A stretch of DNA of 7,290 nucleotides from Deltaproteobacteria bacterium (GCA_019307665.1 JAFDJC010000163.1:1-7290); one strand, 5' to 3'; shown: positions 1-6,921, numbered from the stretch's first letter. The notes: generated by a model from the letters alone, not told the origin. Numbers and translations: made by a program.

Positions 1-1268
1 GTACCGAGTTGTTTTGCCCTGACAACCGCAAGGTCCCTGGCGTTGTAACGAAGACCCGTTTCCTGCTTGTAGGACGAATCATGCTCCTCATCGACGATTA
101 TTATTCCAGGGTTCTTCAAAGGGGCAAAAATTGCCGACCTTGCGCCTATGACAATCTGAACATCATCGTTCCTGATTTTAAGCCACTGATCATACTTTTC
201 GCCGGAAGAAAGACCGCTGTGCAGAACTGCGATATGTTGTCCAAACCGTGCCCGGAACCTCCTTTCTGTCTGGGAAATCAGGGATATTTCAGGGACAAGC
301 ACAATGACTGAAAAACCCAGATTGATCGCTTCCTGTGAGGCGTGCATGTATACTTCTGTTTTTCCACTGCCGGTGACGCCTTTCAGAAGAAAGCTTTTAA
401 AACCGTTTCCCAGGGTTTCAACAACAGCTTCTACTGCAACGCCTTGTTCCTCTGTCAGCCGGGGAGGAACATCAGGCTGTATGTCTTCACCGAATGGGTC
501 TCGGAAAACCGATTTTTTTGTTATTGCGATATGACGGTTTGCTTCAAGGTAGTTGAGAAGCCCTTTTGCCTTAGGCATAAGAGACAAAAGCTGCTTTTTT
601 GGAATCTCTTTTTCTAGTAAAATCAGGTTGATTATTTGTTTTCTTTGATTAAAGAAACGGTCTTTTGGGATATCAGGATTGAGCACCGACAGATAAGACT
701 CGATCTTTGTCCGTGTCCTGGATTTTCCCATCACCTGCCTGATCTCAAGAAGACCTTTACCCTCCATCTGTTTCAGCAAAGCATTGGAGATATCTTTTTT
801 AATTCTGCGAGAAATGTCTTTCCGGGCCAAAGCGCTTGATCCCAGACAATTCAGAACGTCAAGCCTTAAGCCGGATTCGGTATTTTTTCTAACCGCTTCG
901 TTCCCTTTTTGAGTGGCTGACACAACTGAAAAGTCGAATATGTTGATACCTGATGGTAGTGCCCCTTGAATTATTTCACCGATGGGATGGATATAGTAAT
1001 CGGCTATCCATTTAAAAAACTTGACCATGGACTCAGGGAAGAGTGGTTCATGATCAAGAACATCCAGAATAAGTTTGGTTTTGAATTTGTTGCCCGGCTG
1101 ACTGCCTCCAAGGATATATCCGGTTACTTTTCGCGATTTGAACGGAACCAGCACTCTTTTTCCAATGGCAATCATGGACGAAAGAGGTTCTGAAACAGCA
1201 TAAGTATATGTTTTGTAAACAGGGACAGCAACCGCCACATCGATGTATGTCTTTTGACCGGTCGGCAT
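1..1268 (-). CDS. priA: Primosomal protein N' (PriA helicase), N-terminal ~422 residues, cut by the left window edge
   Basis: PriA is the superfamily 2 3'-to-5' DNA helicase that recognises stalled forks and D-loops and reloads the replicative helicase. Reading the minus strand gives an open frame of about 422 residues. The first ~100 residues resemble the PriA 3'-end-binding domain (opening with IDVAVAVPVYKTYTYAV and then GKRVLVPFKSRKVTGYILG). A middle region of about 190 residues follows, then the helicase core. Walker A is GVTGSGKTE at about 297-305 (K303), and the DEEHD box is at 393-397, followed by SSYKQ; both are characteristic of PriA. Walker A sits some 70 residues later than in E. 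coli PriA, like the longer PriA forms of about 800 residues. The zinc-binding cysteines and second helicase lobe lie outside the window. The ATG at 1268 is preferred over a TTG one codon upstream. It begins 4 bases after the citrate synthase stop, so translation is probably coupled to that gene. No frameshift is seen. Identification is firm. Confidence 0.96.
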   Translation of the reverse strand, partial: MPTGQKTYIDVAVAVPVYKTYTYAVSEPLSSMIAIGKRVLVPFKSRKVTGYILGGSQPGNKFKTKLILDVLDHEPLFPESMVKFFKWIADYYIHPIGEIIQGALPSGINIFDFSVVSATQKGNEAVRKNTESGLRLDVLNCLGSSALARKDISRRIKKDISNALLKQMEGKGLLEIRQVMGKSRTRTKIESYLSVLNPDIPKDRFFNQRKQIINLILLEKEIPKKQLLSLMPKAKGLLNYLEANRHIAITKKSVFRDPFGEDIQPDVPPRLTEEQGVAVEAVVETLGNGFKSFLLKGVTGSGKTEVYMHASQEAINLGFSVIVLVPEISLISQTERRFRARFGQHIAVLHSGLSSGEKYDQWLKIRNDDVQIVIGARSAIFAPLKNPGIIIVDEEHDSSYKQETGLRYNARDLAVVRAKQLG

Positions 1269-1272
1269 CAAC

Positions 1273-2553
1273 CTATCTTTCATCTATGGGTAAATAGTCC
1301 CCCTTGGCTTTTCCAATATAAATCTGCCGGGGTCTGCTGAGCCGCCAGTGGGGATCGTCCATACTTTCCTTCCACTGCGAAATCCAACCCGGAAGCCTGC
1401 CGATGGCAAACATGACGGTAAACATATTTGTTGGAATACCCATGGCTTTAAGCACGATGCCGCTATAAAAATCAACGTTTGGGTAAAGGTTATGATCGAT
1501 GAAATAGTCATCTTTTAAAGCGACTTCCTCGAGTTTTCGTGCACTGTCAAGTAGCGGATCGCTTATTTTAAGCTTGGCAAGAACCTTATCACATGTTTCT
1601 TTCATGATTTTTGCGCGGGGATCATATGTTTTGTAAACCCTGTGGCCGAATCCCATCAAGCGGAACGGATCATTTTTATCTTTTGCCTTTGCGACTGCTT
1701 TATTAATATCCCCACCGTTTTTTTGAATTTCTTCCAGCATTACAATGACGGCCTGGTTTGCGCCACCGTGCAGGGGACCCCACAGGGCAGCGATGCCTGC
1801 CGAGACCGATGCGTAGATATTGACGCGCCCGCTTCCCACAACCCTTACCGCAGCAGTTGAACAGTTCTGTTCGTGGTCGGCGTGAAGTATCCAGAAAAGA
1901 TTCAAGGCGTTGACAAGATCATCGTCCGGGATATAGGGGTTTACAGGGCTGTCGAACATCATGTTAAGAAAGTTCTGGCAGTACGTATAGTCTGGTCGCG
2001 GATAGACCACCTTGTGCCCCCTTGATATCTTATATGACACGGCTGCCAAAGTTCTGACCTTGGAAAGAAGACGCAACATTGTTCTTTCAATTAATTCCTC
2101 CGTTGTCATCAGTTCCGGGTAAAAACTTCTAAGCGCATTGACCATTGCCGACAGAATGTTCATGGGGTGTGATCTGCTTGGAAAATTTGTAAAGAATTCC
2201 TGCATATCTTCATGCACCATGGACTGATCGTTTAAAACAACCCTGATATTGGTTAACTCCTCCCGTGTGGGCAAAGAGCCGTGGATCAACAGATATGCGG
2301 TTTCAACAAAGGTAGAATGCTCGGCAAGCTGCTCAATGGGTATCCCGCGGTATCTAAGTATCCCGTTTTCACCATCCATAAATGTGATGGCGCTCTGACA
2401 ACTTCCGGTGTTTCCGAATCCGGGATCATAAGTGATATATCCGGTTTCAGCCCTCAGTTTTCTGATGTCTATTGCTTTTTCATTTTCCAAACCTGTTATT
2501 ACAGGCAGCTCATATGTTTTGCCGTCAATTATTAACTTTGCTGTTTCAGTCAT
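1273..2553 (-). CDS. gltA: Citrate synthase, type II (hexameric GltA type), complete, 426 aa
   Basis: Condenses oxaloacetate and acetyl-CoA to citrate and CoA, the entry step of the TCA cycle; cytoplasmic. The length of 426 residues matches E. coli GltA (427), and the sequence can be aligned along its whole length. The catalytic residues are visible: H262 in GPLHGGAN, H304 in GFGHRVYK and D361 in NVDFYSG. The oxaloacetate-binding HADHE segment is at 224-228, and the arginines R313, R386 and R407 sit in conserved contexts. Of residues recalled for the E. coli NADH site, Y145, R161 and K165 appear kept, while the R109-H110-T111 patch is N-D-Q-S here, so NADH inhibition is uncertain. The ATG at 2553 follows an ideal AGGAGG. 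priA starts 4 bases after the stop, so the two are likely an operon. In a complete-oxidising sulfate reducer this enzyme would serve acetyl-CoA oxidation through the TCA cycle, but that role is inference. Confidence 0.98.
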   Translation of the reverse strand: MTETAKLIIDGKTYELPVITGLENEKAIDIRKLRAETGYITYDPGFGNTGSCQSAITFMDGENGILRYRGIPIEQLAEHSTFVETAYLLIHGSLPTREELTNIRVVLNDQSMVHEDMQEFFTNFPSRSHPMNILSAMVNALRSFYPELMTTEELIERTMLRLLSKVRTLAAVSYKISRGHKVVYPRPDYTYCQNFLNMMFDSPVNPYIPDDDLVNALNLFWILHADHEQNCSTAAVRVVGSGRVNIYASVSAGIAALWGPLHGGANQAVIVMLEEIQKNGGDINKAVAKAKDKNDPFRLMGFGHRVYKTYDPRAKIMKETCDKVLAKLKISDPLLDSARKLEEVALKDDYFIDHNLYPNVDFYSGIVLKAMGIPTNMFTVMFAIGRLPGWISQWKESMDDPHWRLSRPRQIYIGKAKGDYLPIDER

Positions 2554-2558
2554 AAAAA

Positions 2559-2564
2559 CCTCCT
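2559..2564 (-). promoter_or_regulatory. Strong Shine-Dalgarno sequence of gltA
   Basis: Read on the minus strand this is AGGAGG followed by five bases (TTTTT) and the gltA ATG. It is a full match to the anti-Shine-Dalgarno core at ideal spacing. It fixes the gltA start and predicts efficient translation. Confidence 0.9.
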
Positions 2565-2620
2565 GGTTGAACCTAAAAATACTTTTTACCGCTAAAGGGT
2601 GCCCGAGGCCAAACTTTACT

Positions 2621-2676
2621 CCTGTTTATCTCGACCTGTTTATCTCGACCTGTTTATCTCGACCTGTTTATCTCGA
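2621..2676. repeat. Tandem repeat, 14-bp unit x 4, perfect copies, upstream of gltA
   Basis: The unit CCTGTTTATCTCGA occurs four times head to tail with no mismatch (2621, 2635, 2649, 2663). On the gltA strand it reads TCGAGATAAACAGG. The array lies about 68 to 123 bases upstream of the gltA start and downstream of the best candidate promoter, so it is probably transcribed into the leader. The unit is neither a multiple of 3 nor close to a helical turn, which argues against a coding repeat or a classic phased operator. Perfect identity between copies suggests recent expansion, and copy number may vary between strains. Confidence 0.95.
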
Positions 2677-2753
2677 ATCGATTGAAAAAAGGTTACTGTT
2701 TTGGCCGGCAGAATATCTTTTCGCACAGACATTGTTTTTTCAATGAAAAATTT

Positions 2754-2783
2754 CTTATACAACAAATATACAATTCAGGTCAA
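2754..2783 (-). promoter_or_regulatory. Candidate sigma-70 promoter for gltA-priA
   Basis: On the minus strand, TTGACC (2783-2778) and TATAAG (2759-2754) are separated by 18 bases. Each box matches the consensus at 5 of 6 positions. Transcription would begin near 2747 and give gltA a leader of about 190 nt that includes the 14-bp repeats. Found by eye; other weaker boxes exist nearer to the gene. Confidence 0.55.
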
Positions 2784-2825
2784 GCAGGCCAACACTTTTA
2801 ATTGCACCCCTTCCATCGTCACTCC

Positions 2826-2854
2826 TTTACATGGCCATTCAGCTATGTTAATAA
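2826..2854 (+). promoter_or_regulatory. Weak candidate promoter for the sigma-54 activator gene
   Basis: TTTACA (2826-2831) and TAATAA (2849-2854) are 17 bases apart and lie about 55 bases before the start codon. The -35 box matches 5 of 6 consensus positions and the -10 box only 3 of 6. The surroundings are very AT-rich, so chance matches are common. Confidence 0.25.
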
Positions 2855-2907
2855 CCTCAATAACACGCGGTAAATATTTTACAATATTATTACGACAATA
2901 GAGAAAT

Positions 2908-4332
2908 ATGACATTGCGTACCTTAAAACTTCCAAAAATAAAGGATCTTTTTTCTCAACCGATTTCTTTATTTTCCGCACTTGACGAAATACCCATAGGA
3001 ATCCTGATTTTGAATACTGATCGAAAGGTTGTTTTTTTAAACCGTGCCATGGAAGGCCTTACAGGTTTTTCAGGAAAAGAAGCCTTAAATATTTCATGCT
3101 ATAATATCACTCGCAATAAGATATGCCTGAGAGCTTGTCCTGCCCTGCTTTTAAAAAATGATTCGGAACCGGTATGCATTGAGAGTGATCTGATAAACCG
3201 TGACCGCCGGCTTATCCCTGTACGCATTACACTGGCCCGGTTGAATGATATTAAAGGAAAACCAGCGGGTTTTCTTGAAACAGTAGAAGATTTACGTTCT
3301 GTCAAAGAGCTTAGCGTCAAAATGAACCGGGCCTATAGTTTTGGTGATATTATCGGCAAAAGTGAACAAATGGAAAAACTGTTTCAAATAATTCCTGCTC
3401 TTGCCCAGAATGACACATCTATACTGATTACCGGTGAAACAGGTACAGGAAAAGACTTACTGGCTGAAGCGATTCATCAATCTTCAAATCGTGCTAAAGG
3501 ACCTTTTATTAAGCTCAATTGTGGCGCTTTTCCGGAAACACTGCTGGAATCAGAAATTTTCGGACACATGAAAGGAGCTTTTACCGGTGCTGTATCCGAC
3601 AAACCCGGAAGAATCCGTCTTGCAAACAACGGCACACTTTATCTCACAGAAATAGGTGACCTTCCGTTTCCGCTTCAGGTTAAATTGCTCACCTTTCTTG
3701 ATGACAAGGTCTTTTACCCCCTGGGCAGCGCAAAACCAATACAGGTTGATGTGAGAATAGTTGCCGGAACTCATCGAAACCTGGAACAGATGGTACAGAA
3801 TGGCGGTTTCAGAGAAGATCTTCTATTTCGACTAAACGTTGCCAGGCTTAAACTTCCACCATTAAGAGAAAGAGGCGATGATGTACGGCTTCTTCTCGAT
3901 TATTTCATCAACAGGTTTGCTTCCCATTTTGGCAAAAAAACACAAGGGTTTACAGACGATGCTCTCATGATCCTTAAAAACTACCGCTACCCTGGAAATG
4001 TAAGAGAACTGAAAAATATTGTGGAATATTCCATAAATATCTGCCAGGGTAAAAAAATTGGATCAAAACATCTTCCTGCTTATCTGACGGAAAAATCTGA
4101 AAATAGCGATTCTGATATATTAGAAACCAGGGGGTTATCACCTCTTCCGGGAAAAAAACAATATGATAAGGAAGATCTTTTCACAGGCCAAAACTGGGCA
4201 TCTGTTGAAAAAAAAATGATTATTAATGCCCTTATTAAGGCACGTGGTCGAAAGAGCAAAGCAGCAGCTATTTTAGGATGGGGACGGAGTACACTTTGGA
4301 GAAAAATGAAACAATATGAAATAGAACAATAA
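2908..4332 (+). CDS. Sigma-54-dependent transcriptional activator, PAS-AAA+-Fis HTH, with altered Walker B
   Basis: A 474-residue enhancer-binding protein expected to remodel RNA polymerase-sigma-54 using ATP. An N-terminal PAS domain (about 20-130) carries C64, C73, C77 and C90. The AAA+ domain (about 145-380) has Walker A GETGTGKD (176-183, K182), the sigma-54-contacting GAFTGA loop (223-228), the arginine-finger segment FREDLLFRLN (R302, R308) and the YPGNVREL sensor II region (361-368). A polar linker leads to a Fis-type HTH (about 437-472). In Walker B the usual DE is T247-E248 (LYLTEIGDLP), so the aspartate that helps coordinate magnesium is missing although the next glutamate stays. 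There is no receiver domain, so control by direct phosphorylation from the neighbouring kinases is not expected; the PAS domain is the likely signal input. The ATG at 2908 is the first start after an in-frame stop (2899-2901), with only a weak GAG-type ribosome site. The target genes are not evident. Confidence 0.95.
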   Translation: MTLRTLKLPKIKDLFSQPISLFSALDEIPIGILILNTDRKVVFLNRAMEGLTGFSGKEALNISCYNITRNKICLRACPALLLKNDSEPVCIESDLINRDRRLIPVRITLARLNDIKGKPAGFLETVEDLRSVKELSVKMNRAYSFGDIIGKSEQMEKLFQIIPALAQNDTSILITGETGTGKDLLAEAIHQSSNRAKGPFIKLNCGAFPETLLESEIFGHMKGAFTGAVSDKPGRIRLANNGTLYLTEIGDLPFPLQVKLLTFLDDKVFYPLGSAKPIQVDVRIVAGTHRNLEQMVQNGGFREDLLFRLNVARLKLPPLRERGDDVRLLLDYFINRFASHFGKKTQGFTDDALMILKNYRYPGNVRELKNIVEYSINICQGKKIGSKHLPAYLTEKSENSDSDILETRGLSPLPGKKQYDKEDLFTGQNWASVEKKMIINALIKARGRKSKAAAILGWGRSTLWRKMKQYEIEQ

Positions 4333-4337
4333 AAAAT

Positions 4338-4350
4338 ACTGTTCAACAGT
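4338..4350. repeat. 13-base palindrome in the gap between the activator gene and the NifX-like gene
   Basis: ACTGTTCAACAGT is a perfect inverted repeat with 6-base arms around a single C, starting six bases after the activator stop codon. As RNA it could form only a 4-bp stem with a 5-base loop, and the following bases (TTAATATTTTG) are not a clean U-run, so it is a poor terminator. A dyad operator is the other reading. The rest of the gap (4351-4437) is AT-rich and shows no convincing promoter: a CATAAT at 4409-4414 has no matching -35 box. Confidence 0.5.
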
Positions 4351-4455
4351 TTAATATTTTGTTAAATTTTTTAAAACCTATCGAAAAGGCGATGGTTGCA
4401 TAAAGTTTCATAATGTGCCAAGGTCGGCTTAAAACAGATGGAATTATTTATCCAT

Positions 4456-4797
4456 ATGGATCGGAAAATACTTATACCACTTTATAACAAAGAAGTAGCT
4501 CCCAGGTTTGACCTTGCTTCCGAGGCACTCATTGTTTCAATGGATAAAAAGAAAAAAAGTCGGGAAAGAACTGTGATGCTGCCACAGGCTTCAGCAGAAA
4601 AGCTTTGCCATCTTATTCTTATTGAAAATATTCAGGTTGTGATATGCGGCGGTATTGAAGATGAGTATTATCAGTATTTAACCTGGAAAAAAGTGACTGT
4701 CCTTGATTCGGTAATAGGCCCATATGAAGTTGTATTGGAACGGTTTGCAAGTGGTCTGTTGCAGCCAGGAGATATAGATCCTGGAAATGCAACCTGA
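4456..4797 (+). CDS. NifX/NifB-type dinitrogenase iron-molybdenum cofactor biosynthesis family protein
   Basis: A 113-residue protein with an RNase H-like alpha/beta layout typical of the Nif FeMo-cofactor family (NifX, NifY, C-terminal part of NifB), whose members bind metal clusters or their precursors. The family signature is clear: KILIPLYNKEVAPRFDLASE at the N-terminus, then VVICGGIEDEYYQYL in the middle and a C-terminal segment about VIGPYEVVLERFASGLL. Cys residues at 51 and 64 (from this start) are possible ligands; C64 lies in the CGG motif. The ATG at 4456 is chosen because the family normally begins immediately before the KI(A/L)IPL strand; an ATG at 4438 would add six residues, and neither has a strong ribosome site. 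No nitrogenase gene is in the window, and the gene sits between a sigma-54 activator and a sensor kinase 14 bases downstream. A regulatory or metal-sensing role is therefore more likely than nitrogenase assembly (inference). Confidence 0.85.
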   Translation: MDRKILIPLYNKEVAPRFDLASEALIVSMDKKKKSRERTVMLPQASAEKLCHLILIENIQVVICGGIEDEYYQYLTWKKVTVLDSVIGPYEVVLERFASGLLQPGDIDPGNAT

Positions 4798-4811
4798 CGG
4801 GAATTAATAAA

Positions 4812-6521
4812 ATGTATTTTAGTAAAATCAAAAAATTCGCTAAACGTTTAAATAAAATTATTTTCTCTAAATATTCGCTTGACCGCTATAGCAGACGCCG
4901 CAGAAATATTTCCATAATGATGATACTGATAACCGTCATCCCGCTTACCTTGATGGCGATTATCAATTCTCACCAATATCAGAAAAACCTTAAGACGGAA
5001 ATTGTTAACCCTATTCATTCAACAGCCATCAAGGCTTCGCATTCTTTAGAGCTTTTTCTGGAGGAACGTCTTTCAGCTATTCGTTTCATTGCATCCTCAT
5101 TCGATTTTGATACACTATCCGACACTAGGACCCTAAATCGTATTTTCCGAGTATTGCGTAAAGAATTCGGTGGTTATGTTGATTTGGGTTTAATCACATC
5201 AGACGGCACCCAGGTAAACTATGCGGGGCCCTATGATCTTCTGGGCAAAAACTATTCGGAACAACACTGGTTTCAGGTTGCATCTGTAAGAGGCGTCTAT
5301 ATAAGCAATGTTTTTATGGGTTACAGGGAGACGCCCCATATTGCAATGGCTGTGCAGCATCTGACTGACAGCGGAAAATCATGGTATCTAAGAGCCACTA
5401 TGAATACGGAAAAATTCAAAAATATTATAGCATCCATGGGACTGGCCGCAAGCTGTGATGCCTTTTTAATCAATCATAAAGGCATATTGCAAACCCATTC
5501 AAAATATTATGGAAAAGTTCTTGAACCCTGCGCGCTCTCCGGCATAGAAAAAAATATCACTCTGCAACAAGTTGATGAAATTACAGACAATAGTGGCCGC
5601 AAGATTTTTATTGCAGCCACGGCTTTTAATCATCACGATTTTACACTTGTTATTGTAAAGCCGAGTTCCATTGCTTTGAAGTCACTCTATACCCTTAAAA
5701 ACAACATGTTCTTTCTTTATGTTTCAAGCGTTGTATTAATTATTCTTATCATTCTCAGGCTTACAGGCACTCTTATAAAACGTATCAGGCAATCTGATGA
5801 AAAAAGAGAACTTGCATTTCGGGAACTTGAGCATAGCCAGAAACTGTCATCCATTGGAAGACTCGCTGCCGGAGTGGCTCATGAAATTAACAATCCACTT
5901 GCTATTATCAGGGAAAAAGCAGGACTGATGAGGGACCTCTTTGAATATGGAAAAGAAGACAAAACAAAATTTATTAACGCAACAGGATCTATCATTAATT
6001 CAGTAGAACGCTGTAAAAAAATCACTCACCGACTCCTTGGGTTTGCCAGGCGTATTGAAACCAGTATCGAAAAATTGAACCTGGGCGAAGTTCTTCAGGA
6101 CACTCTCGGTTTTCTTGAAAAAGAAGCCCAGAATCGTAACATAGAAGTTAAATGTCAGTTTGAGGATAGCCTTCCGCAAATATCCTCGGATCAAGGTCAA
6201 CTGCAGCAGGTTTTTCTTAACCTGCTGACCAATGCCTTTGCCGCAGTAAAAGACGGAGGCATTATTTCCATCAAAACCTGGACAAAAGACACTAAGACCG
6301 TTGGAATTTCTATTCGCGATAACGGCCATGGAATGACTGAAACAGTCAGACAACAAATTTTTGAACCCTTTTTCACAACAAAAAAAGGATATGGAACAGG
6401 TCTTGGACTTTCGATCACTTACGGGATTATTAAAAAACTCGGCGGAGATATCAGTGTGGAAAGCAAAGAAGGTAAAGGAACTGCATTTACTGTTTATCTG
6501 CCTATAACTCAAGAAGTTTGA
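4812..6521 (+). CDS. Membrane sensor histidine kinase with periplasmic Cache-type domain
   Basis: A 569-residue inner-membrane kinase. A basic cytoplasmic N-terminus (RRRR at 28-31) precedes TM1 (about 33-51). The region 52-297 lies outside the membrane and resembles a double Cache sensor (YVDLGLITSDGTQVNYAGPY at 122-141, then a conserved WF). TM2 spans about 298-316. A short charged helical linker, with no clear HAMP domain, leads to HisKA with GVAHEINNPLAII (phosphoacceptor H357). The catalytic domain has the N box (NLLTNA, N474), G1 DNGHGM (503-508), the F box FEPFFTTK (517-524) and G2 GTGLGLS (528-534), all intact. There is no attached receiver. Cache domains bind small molecules such as carboxylates or amino acids; the ligand here cannot be told. 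The start is preceded by GGGAA at 8 bases and lies 14 bases after the NifX-like gene, with the receiver gene 14 bases downstream. The partner is very likely that receiver. Confidence 0.95.
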   Translation: MYFSKIKKFAKRLNKIIFSKYSLDRYSRRRRNISIMMILITVIPLTLMAIINSHQYQKNLKTEIVNPIHSTAIKASHSLELFLEERLSAIRFIASSFDFDTLSDTRTLNRIFRVLRKEFGGYVDLGLITSDGTQVNYAGPYDLLGKNYSEQHWFQVASVRGVYISNVFMGYRETPHIAMAVQHLTDSGKSWYLRATMNTEKFKNIIASMGLAASCDAFLINHKGILQTHSKYYGKVLEPCALSGIEKNITLQQVDEITDNSGRKIFIAATAFNHHDFTLVIVKPSSIALKSLYTLKNNMFFLYVSSVVLIILIILRLTGTLIKRIRQSDEKRELAFRELEHSQKLSSIGRLAAGVAHEINNPLAIIREKAGLMRDLFEYGKEDKTKFINATGSIINSVERCKKITHRLLGFARRIETSIEKLNLGEVLQDTLGFLEKEAQNRNIEVKCQFEDSLPQISSDQGQLQQVFLNLLTNAFAAVKDGGIISIKTWTKDTKTVGISIRDNGHGMTETVRQQIFEPFFTTKKGYGTGLGLSITYGIIKKLGGDISVESKEGKGTAFTVYLPITQEV

Positions 6522-6524
6522 AAC

Positions 6525-6529
6525 AGGAG
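6525..6529 (+). promoter_or_regulatory. Shine-Dalgarno that decides the start of the receiver gene
   Basis: AGGAG lies 6 bases before the ATG at 6536. A TTG at 6518 in the same frame would overlap the kinase stop and has no such site upstream, so the shorter form is preferred. The product then begins directly at the first beta strand of the receiver fold. Confidence 0.8.
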
Positions 6530-6535
6530 ATAAAA

Positions 6536-6907
6536 ATGAAGAAACTGAAAGTTCTGCTTGTAGACGATGAAGAAGACTTTGTTGCCACGCTGGCTGAAAG
6601 GCTTGAACTAAGAGAAATTGAAACCAAAATTGCTACTGATGGCGAAACCGCTCTGGATATAATCGGCAAGGAACCTTTCAGTGTTATTGTACTTGATTTA
6701 ATGATGCCGGGTCTAAGTGGCCTGGAAGTTTTACAGCGAATAAAACAGATGAACATTTCCGCTCCGGTTATCCTTCTAACGGGTCACGGATCGACCAGGG
6801 AAGGTATTGAAGGTATGCGCCTTAAAGCTTTTGATTATCTCATGAAACCTTTACAGATAGAAGAATTAATAAAAAAAATTAAGGAAGCAGCCATAAACAA
6901 TAAATGA
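6536..6907 (+). CDS. Stand-alone response-regulator receiver protein (CheY/Spo0F-like), no output domain
   Basis: A 123-residue protein consisting only of a receiver domain. The acidic pocket is VDDEED (D10, D11), the phosphoacceptor is D54 in VLDLMMPG, the switch threonine is T82 in LLTGHGS, and the conserved lysine is K104 in MKPL. All the residues needed for phosphotransfer and switching are present. The chain ends about 20 residues after the MKP motif with a lysine-rich helix, so there is no DNA-binding or enzymatic output. It lies between two kinase genes, 14 bases after the membrane kinase and 24 bases before the second kinase, and is probably phosphorylated by one or both. Its role is either a phosphorelay intermediate or a protein-binding switch. 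Possible partners include a histidine phosphotransferase or hybrid protein beyond the right edge. Confidence 0.95.
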   Translation: MKKLKVLLVDDEEDFVATLAERLELREIETKIATDGETALDIIGKEPFSVIVLDLMMPGLSGLEVLQRIKQMNISAPVILLTGHGSTREGIEGMRLKAFDYLMKPLQIEELIKKIKEAAINNK

Positions 6908-6921
6908 CAATTCTGTTTTTT

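Larger units (their letters stand above)
2554..2907. other. Divergent intergenic region between gltA (leftward) and the sigma-54 activator (rightward)
   Basis: This 354-base stretch has no convincing gene on either strand. From left to right it holds the gltA Shine-Dalgarno, a segment with a weak resemblance to a -12/-24 element, four 14-bp tandem repeats, the 8-base palindrome AATCGATT right after the repeats (2676-2683), a candidate leftward promoter (2754-2783) and a weaker candidate rightward promoter (2826-2854). Short open frames crossing it lack ribosome-binding sites and protein-like composition. The two directions have separate candidate promoters about 40 bases apart, so a regulator binding between them could affect both; that is inference. 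Confidence 0.7.

Noticed and set aside
2594..2612. A sigma-54-like -24/-12 element on the minus strand upstream of gltA (GGGCAC followed by TTTAGC).
   Set aside because: When GGGCAC is aligned to TGGCAC, the distance to the GC is one base short; the alternative register gives correct spacing but loses the -24 match. It is also far too close to the gltA start relative to the better sigma-70 candidate.
2605..2629. A hidden leader peptide before gltA starting at a TTG after an AGGAG formed at the end of the repeat array.
   Set aside because: It would encode only about six residues, has no regulatory amino-acid pattern and no attenuator-like hairpin follows.
2621..2676. The 14-bp repeats as a CRISPR array, DnaA boxes or replication iterons.
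   Set aside because: There are no spacers between copies, so it is not CRISPR. TTATCTCGA departs from the DnaA box TTATNCACA in its second half, and no origin-type gene is present.
2701..2901. A 66-residue rightward open frame in the intergenic region.
   Set aside because: It has no ribosome-binding site, covers the candidate divergent promoters and shows no recognisable protein features.
4208..4216. A run of nine A in the activator gene as a programmed slippage site.
   Set aside because: The frame continues normally into an intact Fis HTH, and A-runs are common in this AT-rich DNA; nothing suggests a functional alternative product.
4388..4401. A possible sigma-54 promoter before the NifX-like gene (GGCGATGGTTGCAT).
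   Set aside because: GG and GC are separated by 8 bases, while sigma-54 promoters hold a strict 10-base separation.
6000..6512. A 170-residue open frame on the minus strand inside the kinase gene.
   Set aside because: It is antisense to the conserved HisKA/ATPase coding sequence, rich in Ser, Phe and Cys as expected of a shadow frame, and has no plausible start context.
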